Origin: Watersipora subatra
Lineage: Eukaryota; Bryozoa; Gymnolaemata; Cheilostomatida; Watersiporidae
DNA length: 64,000 nucleotides
Direction: 5' to 3'
NCBI RefSeq assembly: GCF_963576615.1
Contig: NC_088712.1
Span: 54,045,114-54,109,113 of the forward strand
Positions 59,401-64,000 of the stretch are shown here, piece by piece (position 1 is the stretch's first letter; the number at the start of each line of letters is the position of its first letter). Both the position numbers and the translations under genes were made by a program. Under the pieces are notes generated by a model. That model ran no database searches and had not been told where the DNA came from. It saw nothing but the letters and a program-made list of their open reading frames with translations.

Positions 59401-62400
59401 GTGTGAATGCTCATACTCGCTTTCTGTTAAAGATCGCTATCAAAACCATTCTACATTCAACGCAACCAACTTTCAAACTGTGTACGGTACACAGTAGCTT
59501 GCCATTTTACTTCTTATTTTGCATTTCAGAGTTATAACAAACATATTTCTTTATTGTTGTTGAATTACATACATTACAGTAGATTAGGCCTACAGCTTTA
59601 TAACAGCTTATATTTTGCTGCAGTTTGCAGAAATCTTCCAGACGTGTGAACGCTCCTAGGTTTTCTATTATTGCTGTATTACTATATTAACAATATTGGT
59701 TATTCTAATAATATCAGTGCATTTTACTTTTAATATTGGCCAATATTGCATTTCTCCTATTGCAGGGGAGAGATTATAATAGACATATAATATTTTCCTT
59801 TCATTATTGCTGTTTGTCATGACCAAACACTTTTTAAAATAAATTTTCTAAAAACCTATATAAATACCGCAACTTCTCGATATTGCTACCTATGACGTTT
59901 TGAAATGTAAACAAAATTGTGCATTGGTTTTCTATTATTACTATATTAATAATATTGATTATTCTAATATCAGTGCACTTTACTTCTAATATTGGCCAAT
60001 ATTGCATTTCTCCTATTGCAGGGGAAAAATATAAACATCTTTTCCTTTCATTATTGCTGTTTTTTGTATATAATAACACCCACACCCAGTACATTACAGC
60101 TACCGTTGCAGTTATCCTGTTGCGCTGCAGTGCCATTTGACTGCTAATATTGCATTTCTCAACCATGAGTACCCTTTCTTTTTTTCCAATATCACTTTGG
60201 TCGTGGGCTGTATGACAGTGGAATTTCTAGTATACATATATGTTATTTAGTATATATAACATATAACATATATATTATATGTTATATACATATACATGTA
60301 TGTTATATAGTATATATAACATATATATTATATGTTATATACATATATGTTATATAGTATATATAACAAATATGTTATATGTTATATACATATATGTTAT
60401 ATAGTATATATAACATATATGTTATATGTTATATACATATATGTTATATAGTATATATAACAAATATATTACATGTTATATACATATATGTTATATAGTA
60501 TATATAACAAATATATTATATGTTATATACATATATGTTATATAGTATATATAACAAATATATTATATGTTATATACATATATGTTATATAGTATATATA
60601 ACAAATATATTATATGTTATATACATATATGTTATATAGTATATATAACATATATGTTGTATGTTATATACATATATGTTATATAGTATATATAACAAAT
60701 ATGTTATATGTTATATACATATATGTTATATAGTATATATAACATATATGTTATATGTTATATACATATATGTTATATAGTATATATAACAAATATATTA
60801 TATGTTATATACATATATGTTATATAGTATATATAACAAATATATTATATGTTATATACATATATGTTATATAGTATATATAACAAATATATTATATGTT
60901 ATATACATATATGTTATATAGTATATATAACAAATATATTATATGTTATATACATATATGTTATATAGTATATATAACATATATGTTATATGTTATATAC
61001 ATATATGTTATATAGTATATATAACAAATATGTTATATGTTATATACATATATGTTATATAGTATATATAACATATATGTTATATGTTATATACATATAT
61101 GTTATATAGTATATATAACAAATATATTATATGTTATATACATATATGTTATATAGTATATATAACAAATATATTATATGTTATATACATATATGTTATA
61201 TAGTATATATAACAAATATATTATATGTTATATGTTTAAACAAAACCAAAACCTACGCATTTGAAACCTAGTCTAGTATATTCAAGCTTATCTTAGACCC
61301 CTGATCTTAGACCGTGTTAACTACTTTTTTCATTGAGTGTGAAAGCACTTAAAATGACACAATTCTGTTTGAATATGACATCATTTCGAAGCTTTAAGCT
61401 TGCAAAATTTGTTGAAAACTTGAAATCAGATTTAGTAAATAGTTTTTTACACTCACTCAAAAAATTGATGTTTTAAAGGTAATAAGAAAAGATAACTGCA
61501 ATACACTAGACTCTGATGGAGTGTGTATATTTGTGATATAAGTAAAAAAAAGCAAGTAATGTTAGTGTAAAACCCATCCTGCTGAAGGGAAGAAATATTT
61601 TTAGTTTTGTTTGTATTTGAGTTTTGATTATCAAGAACTTCAAGTGTGTCATTAGAAACTAATGTTTGTAGCTATTTATCATTTCTCAGTCATTTTGAAA
61701 TGCCACTGGTATTCCGGCGATACCTTGAAAACTAGGAGTCCTATAGACTTAAACTTACCATATCACACCAAAAAGGTATTAAGCACAAAGCACACAAAGG
61801 TTTGTCATCCGGTAAACCGAAAGCAAAGGAAAACAAATCGAAACAAGACAGCTGAGTTTTTTCGGACATAGGATCAGATAGGCAAGCAAATCCATGAATT
61901 ATTTTGGATTACTGCTTCAAAGTGTTAAACATATTAGAGATCAGAAGAAACATTATTATTATCTTTATCTATTTCTCAAAGTTTGTCGTATGTCCTTCGG
62001 AGTTATGTCCTCCTTGTCGTATGTCCTTCGGTATGTCCAGAGACGTATGTCCTTCGGTATGTCCAGAGACGTATGTCCTTCGGTATGTCCAGAGACGTAT
62101 GTCCTTCGGTATGTCCAGAGATAGCTATTAAAATCTTGGAACTAAAAATTCGCTTTCTGCTAGAATTGAACTCACAAAGATTGCAACCACCGGTTTTCTA
62201 TTCAATTCTCTAACTACAAGACTACTAAAGGTCTTCCATTTCATAGCCCTTACAACATACTGTATACACCCTTTTCTCAATTGCACACGCTAAATGGCGT
62301 AATTCTATCAACTCTATGAAATGCATGCTTTTTCGTATTTTTGTGAACTTCTACTTCTGGTTTTTCGTAAGGTTCAATTGCTATATCGCGGTCAAGGTTC

Positions 62401-63907
62401 ACACGCAGACAATTGTAAAATCTCGAGTAGGAATAGCCTCTACATTCTCTCTTTCTGTTCAATCAAACAAAGACAGTCCAATATCTCATTTTTACATTTG
62501 CACCAGTATCGAGAGGCACCAGTATCGTCACATTCAAAATTTTGAAGGTTAGCTTTCGCTGGAACAGTAGTTTTAATTTTGTTTCCGCCGTTCGTATTAA
62601 TCGTATCATTACCAAATCATCTTTTATTGTAATCGCCGCAAAACAAATTTAATTTAGCTATTACTTGCTAATTATTTCACATTTAAATTTAAACACTTTT
62701 ATAGCTGTTTTATTTTGTTTCTCAATTTATTTGACCTGCACAAAACATTTTCCTCATGATATGAAGTTTGAAAGTTACAGTTGTTTGAAAACCTTTTCAT
62801 TTGTTTTATTTTTTCTTAATTAATTTATTTAACCTGGACAAAACACTTTTCTCATGATATGAAGTTTGAACGTTAGAACGGTAACTGTTGTTATGTGCTA
62901 AATAAAAATAAATTTTCAATGCAAAGACTTTTATTACCCGAGCATTCACCTAGTTATATAATAAAATCAACTATTCGACTTAACAAAAGAGTCTTTGTCA
63001 TGTACATATGGGACTTGTATACTAATACTAATTCATTAAATACATTCACTCATTAAATGAATTCCCTCACTGACAACATTAGGGACTTAAAGTATTGAGT
63101 GTTGGTAGACTACGGCACATAAAAAAAAATAAATTGCTAACATCTATATATAAATGTCAGTGGTTGTCTGTCTGTAGTGTGTTATTCGTGTATCCAGTTA
63201 TAGCAATAAAGTTTTAGGTACGAAAAATCCGCTTTTTATAAGGTTTGAACTCAGTACCTCTAGGTCTGCAGACAGGCGGGTCAACCCATTAGACTACGTG
63301 TCAAACGGGCCGTAGCGATTGAAAATAGTCGACATATTCATTACATTGGTTAAAATAGGAACGCTTGAAGCTTTTGGGGAAAATACTATTGGTTACTAGC
63401 TAGCAGGCTTGATCATCAGCATAATTGTAACATTTATTAGCCTTGTTTTTGACACTGCTATCATGATAGCTAAGGTTTAGACTAGGTTAAGTTACTAGCT
63501 TACCAGTAGCCTAGGTTACCCAAATTTGTTAAGAAATTATTTTACTACCCGCGCAACACCAAGCATTCAGCTAGTATAAATATAATTTTAAACATTCTGA
63601 ACATTAAATAATCATTTTACCTTAACAAAAATTAGTGCACTACAAGTATTCTCTTATGGAGGTGCTGTATTAGGCGAAACTTTTCAAACCTACCAGATGA
63701 GTTGCTGTTCTACTCAATGATGAATGGCCTGCTTACTTGTGTGACCAAGCTCCTCTCCAGACTCCAGTCTGCCAAGGAGACTGCACTCTCAAAAGTTGCC
63801 TGGCGGTTCCGTCAAGTGCTATCATCTTTACTTCCCGAATGTTATAACCATGGCTCTTTAACAAGCCACTATCCACCGCATAACCATCTCTGACTATTGT
63901 TCCAGAC
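40765..63907 (-). CDS. Calpain with C-terminal C2 domain (CAPN5/6-type), 5' end beyond the window
   Basis: Cysteine-protease-family protein of the atypical TRA-3/CAPN5/CAPN6 branch: catalytic domain, calpain beta-sandwich (domain III), then a C2 domain instead of penta-EF hands. Visible exons in transcript order: 63907-63737, 57159-56975, 56606-56530, 52643-52515, 51072-50826, 50305-50153 (less certain), 46290-46139, 40956-40765. All are GT-AG and every phase joins. Family landmarks are GLLKSHGYNI (the GxxxGHAY catalytic-His motif), EFWMTISDFLSNYTN, FFKNPQYMFD, GRYVVMPSTKEP followed by EGEFLLRIY, NPFCVVKCEG, and a terminal PGTLYVKV before TAG. The catalytic Cys exon is off the right edge. The Asn motif reads RVQSPWQ instead of R(L/I)RNPWG, so protease activity is doubtful. 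The introns are full of repeats. Confidence 0.9.
41401..42336. mobile_element. Foldback-type element, copy A (calpain last intron)
   Basis: Begins ttaaaccataactgccatga and ends in inverted ggcagttatggtttaa. The inner sequence is homologous to copy B at 42864 in the same orientation (ttttgtactcaaaattaaga, cccgcccataaata and others). The right arm is shorter and more diverged than in B. Confidence 0.75.
42864..43659. mobile_element. Foldback-type element, copy B, with arms of about 390 bp
   Basis: The left arm (about 42864-43235) and right arm (about 43250-43659) are inverted homologues nearly throughout: aaccataactgtcacgaaca versus tgttcgtgacagttatggtt at the ends, and matching gcccataaata, gatttagaataatagaga and ttaaaaaagcgcg segments inside. 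No coding frame. Confidence 0.88.
43720..43990. repeat. 15-bp minisatellite (gacagttgaagccgc), partly interrupted
   Basis: About 15 degenerate copies of gacagttgaagccgc, interrupted at about 43756-43820 by unrelated sequence. The antisense frame gives CRGFNC peptides, an artefact of the 15-bp period. Confidence 0.85.
44100..45925. repeat. 83-bp tandem array with higher-order structure (calpain last intron)
   Basis: Starts as simple gatatggt-type sequence (44100-44250), then about 20 units of 83 bp (aagatgtgataaaatgagac through gcatgagggtaaggt). Diagnostic variants (gacgcatg, gatttatg, gtaatgt, gagagatgg) recur every three units (249 bp) over much of the array. Related simple sequence recurs at 49570-49960. 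Confidence 0.92.
46139..46290 (-). CDS. Calpain exon: C2 domain core
   Basis: 152 nt after a long pyrimidine tract (T11-AG). Encodes PLNPFCVVKCEGETQKTAVI, then HVWNTKYIFY: the DP(Y/F)CxxxxG and (N/H)P.WN..F.F signature of C2 domains, in the CAPN5/6 style with KCEG. Donor CAA|GTTAGT, phase 0. Confidence 0.9.
46300..50150. other. Calpain intron before the C2 exon
   Basis: Contains a mariner/pogo-like terminus near 46552 (cagtcatacctcaacatatg), an AT palindromic stretch at 48500-48560, and degenerate gatatggt simple repeats at 49570-49960. No exon recognised except 50153-50305 just beyond it. Confidence 0.4.
50153..50305 (-). CDS. Probable calpain exon linking domain III to the C2 domain
   Basis: 153 nt between a good acceptor (TTTTTTTCGACAG) and a GTTATT donor. 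It is phase 1 on both sides, which is what its neighbours require, and has no stop. The predicted peptide ends RAIRQIVIKA, plausible as the first C2 strand. The join then gives IKA-R-PLNPFCVV, a short first loop, so another donor or a missed micro-exon is possible. Accepted on phase, splice signals and position rather than clear homology. Confidence 0.55.
50826..51072 (-). CDS. Calpain exon: beta-sandwich (domain III), second half
   Basis: 247 nt, phase 0 in, phase 1 out, donor TACC|GTATGT. Contains the diagnostic LPKGRYVVMPSTKEP and EGEFLLRIYNSSS; (P/L)G.Y...P.T..P...GEF.LR is the hallmark of calpain domain III. Ends AAFDESLSDTLKKEY. Confidence 0.92.
51296..51722. repeat. 15-bp minisatellite (gagaccagagatggt), about 28 copies
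   Basis: Period 15 keeps both strands open (MVRPE and LTISG peptides). It lies in the intron between two domain III exons of the calpain, so it is not coding. Confidence 0.95.
52515..52643 (-). CDS. Calpain exon: beta-sandwich (domain III), first half
   Basis: 129 nt, phase 0 on both sides. Begins YMFDIS, directly continuing NPQ from the previous exon into the canonical NPQY.F, and continues with VGRKEAKNLFIGFTLMK, the IGF.(I/L)..V strand of the domain. Confidence 0.9.
53010..53430. repeat. Interspersed repeat copy 1 in the calpain introns
   Basis: Shares an ordered set of segments (gtgaaagtacttaa, tcaaatagagtaaatagttt, aggtaattgaagaaacatga, cactgagtctgatagaatgtgtat) with 53840-55080, 55130-55370 and 61325-61640. 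The family is unknown; no termini or coding capacity were identified. Confidence 0.7.
53840..55080. repeat. Interspersed repeat copy 2, split by a pogo-like element
   Basis: The left part 53840-54008 and right part 54992-55080 correspond to consecutive parts of copy 1. The insertion between them is the element at 54011-54989. Confidence 0.7.
54011..54989. mobile_element. Pogo/Tigger-like MITE with internal duplication
   Basis: Ends CAGTGAAACATGGATAACTC and gagttatccatgtttgactg are inverted, flanked by TA at 54009-54010 and 54990-54991. Internally, a segment of about 220 bp (starting gagcatttcaacaa) is directly duplicated at about 54443 and 54664. No transposase. Inserted into an older repeat. 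Confidence 0.85.
55130..55370. repeat. Interspersed repeat copy 3
   Basis: Diverged copy of the family at 53010, beginning ctttcaaggaagtaatgttt and including cactgagtctgatagagtctgtat. Confidence 0.65.
56029..56401. mobile_element. Helitron-like element with tRNA-like insert (copy 2)
   Basis: The right end is a perfect 6-bp hairpin (ctcggc-aat-gccgag, 56375-56389), eight bases, then CTAG (56398-56401) and T, the standard Helitron 3' terminus. Internally it has the inverted tRNA-like block at 56105-56175 (gatctcagacc and acccattagacca). A (TA)n tract follows directly. The 5' border is approximate. Confidence 0.7.
56402..56450. repeat. (TA)n microsatellite
   Basis: About 24 TA dinucleotides immediately downstream of the Helitron-like 3' end. 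Confidence 0.97.
56530..56606 (-). CDS. Calpain exon: start of the beta-sandwich domain
   Basis: 77 nt; acceptor GTGCAG|GT, donor CCCCAG|GTATGA. Encodes QWTQADFCDNRGGDMSHPSF followed by FKNPQ. This is the family G.W.....aGGc.....F..NPQ motif; the usual Cys of GGC is Asp here. Confidence 0.9.
56975..57159 (-). CDS. Calpain exon: end of the catalytic domain
   Basis: 185 nt, phase 2 in and phase 1 out. Encodes SSEMQKLSVKEKMKLGLQYE, then EFWMTISDFLSNYTNCDICH, the conserved (G/A)EFWM..DF...F...ICH block near the end of calpain protease core 2. The donor is TTTCTG|GTACAA. Confidence 0.9.
57305..57520. repeat. 19-bp minisatellite, about 11 copies
   Basis: The unit is close to ccgtcaactcagttatcga. 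It lies in the calpain intron just upstream of the exon 57159-56975. Confidence 0.93.
57555..57655. repeat. AT-rich simple repeat (tatataaatata)n
   Basis: Mixed (TA)n with aaa spacers, directly adjoining the Helitron-like copy 3. Confidence 0.95.
57656..58011. mobile_element. Helitron-like element with tRNA-like insert (copy 3)
   Basis: Shares tttgaactcagaacct, ggctaatagcaagtggcagg and aagctgatttttaacacccg with the other copies. The right end is diverged: cagCGAG|T instead of CTAG|T, and the hairpin is broken. The left border is obscured by AT repeats. Confidence 0.6.
58560..58712. repeat. Palindromic AT satellite stretch (tatataacatatatgttata type)
   Basis: Short, self-complementary relative of the 47-bp array at 60230. 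Confidence 0.8.
59340..60160. repeat. Diverged direct duplication of about 270 bp
   Basis: 59657-59818 and 59928-60065 share long blocks (tattggccaatattgcattt, ctcctattgcagggga, cctttcattattgctgtt), and the preceding tgctgcagtttgca segment also occurs twice (59372 and 59613). No coding content. Confidence 0.8.
60230..61235. repeat. 47-bp AT-only palindromic tandem array, about 21 copies
   Basis: The unit is close to acatatatgttatatagtat plus atataacaaatatattatatgttatat. Each unit contains inverted halves (gttatata and tatataac), so every repeat can form a hairpin or cruciform. Two unit types (aacaaatatatta and aacatatatgtta) alternate in blocks. Confidence 0.95.
61325..61640. repeat. Interspersed repeat copy 4
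   Basis: Same ordered segments as the copy at 53010 (gtgaaagcacttaa, agtaaatagtttttt, gactctgatggagtgtgtat). Confidence 0.65.
61987..62121. repeat. 26-bp minisatellite, about 4-5 copies
   Basis: The unit is cgtatgtccttcggtatgtc plus cagaga; it begins with degenerate copies from 61987. Three overlapping ORFs with MSFGMSRDVC-type repeats are artefacts. Confidence 0.92.
62130..62230. mobile_element. Fragment related to the Helitron-like/tRNA-like family
   Basis: ttcgctttctgctagaattgaactcac followed by an anticodon-arm-sized spacer and ctctaactacaagactact resembles the inverted tRNA-like block of the other copies; no termini found. Confidence 0.4.
62690..62890. repeat. Direct duplication of about 100 bp
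   Basis: aatttatttgacctgcacaa ... catgatatgaagtttgaaag is repeated as aatttatttaacctggacaa ... catgatatgaagtttgaacg about 115 bp downstream. Confidence 0.8.
63143..63574. mobile_element. Complete non-autonomous Helitron-like element with tRNA-like insert (copy 4)
   Basis: Starts TCTATATATAAATGTCAGTG directly after A and ends gcattcagCTAG directly before T: the TC...CTAG structure in an A^T target that defines Helitrons. Length 432 bp. Inside, on the minus strand at about 63305-63235, lie A-box-like TAGTCTAATGGG and B-box-like GAGTTCAAACC at tRNA spacing, without a foldable tRNA. No Rep/helicase. Confidence 0.8.
63737..63907 (-). CDS. Calpain exon with catalytic His; catalytic Asn replaced by Ser
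   Basis: Acceptor TTTTTACAG|G, donor CACACAA|GTAAGC, 171 nt. Encodes SGTIVRDGYAVDSGLLKSHG followed by YNIREVKMIAL, then RVQSPWQTGVWRGAWSH. GLLKSHGY aligns with GL(V/L)xGHAY, so His is kept. RVQSPWQ aligns with RLRNPWG, so the third triad residue is Ser and the following Gly is Gln. GVWRGAWS matches the EW.GAWSD block, which anchors the alignment. Confidence 0.88.
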
Positions 63908-64000
63908 CTGTAAAAACCTGTTTTTGGTGCCTGCCCAGAATTACCTGTAACAAAACAGCTGATATTTGTATGATAAAAATCAAACTTTTAAGCCAATGAA

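Noticed and set aside
63235..63305. tRNA gene on the minus strand
   Set aside because: A- and B-box-like segments are present at plausible spacing, but acceptor and T stems do not pair; treated as a tRNA-like insert in a Helitron-like element.

Overview
This is eukaryotic, almost certainly invertebrate metazoan, genomic DNA. It is AT-rich, has GT-AG introns of 0.1-6.7 kb, is crowded with minisatellites and small DNA transposons, and carries animal-specific gene families. A lophotrochozoan (mollusc, annelid or bryozoan-like) source is a guess from overall style; the sequence alone does not fix it. I found no prokaryotic, viral, rRNA or CRISPR content.

Two real genes are present, both on the minus strand. 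(1) A complete hnRNP U-like gene (HNRNPUL1/HNRNPU family) runs from the ATG at 37251 to the stop at 8798. It has 20 coding exons whose phases all join into one 952-residue frame: SAP DNA-binding domain, acidic linker with an NLS-like basic cluster, SPRY domain, P-loop polynucleotide-kinase-like domain, a charged coiled-coil insertion, and a Gly/Tyr/Arg-rich tail. (2) The 3' portion of a C2-domain calpain (CAPN5/CAPN6/TRA-3 type) runs from beyond the right edge (first visible exon 63907-63737) to the stop at 40765. Its visible catalytic exon keeps the His but has Ser where the catalytic Asn should be.

Layout: 1-8.7 kb is gene-free and holds a 25-bp minisatellite, a decayed non-LTR retrotransposon that carries an in-frame 54-bp repeat array, and a 28-bp minisatellite broken by that retrotransposon and by a Helitron-like element. 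8.8-37.3 kb is the hnRNP U-like gene, whose introns contain Harbinger-, hAT-, mariner/pogo- and foldback-type non-autonomous elements and 20/21-bp minisatellites. 37.3-40.7 kb is the spacer between the genes and holds a LINE 3' fragment. 40.8-64 kb is the calpain gene, whose introns hold two foldback elements, an 83-bp tandem array with higher-order structure, 15-, 19-, 26- and 47-bp arrays, a pogo-like element nested in another repeat, and several Helitron-like elements with tRNA-like inserts.

The most informative observations are: a Harbinger-like element inserted into a 5' splice site of the hnRNP U-like gene whose target duplication preserved GTAA; loss of the calpain catalytic Asn; an acidic insertion splitting a motif that is contiguous in vertebrate hnRNPU proteins; and nested insertions with clean target-site duplications. 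I did not identify an unknown multigene system here.
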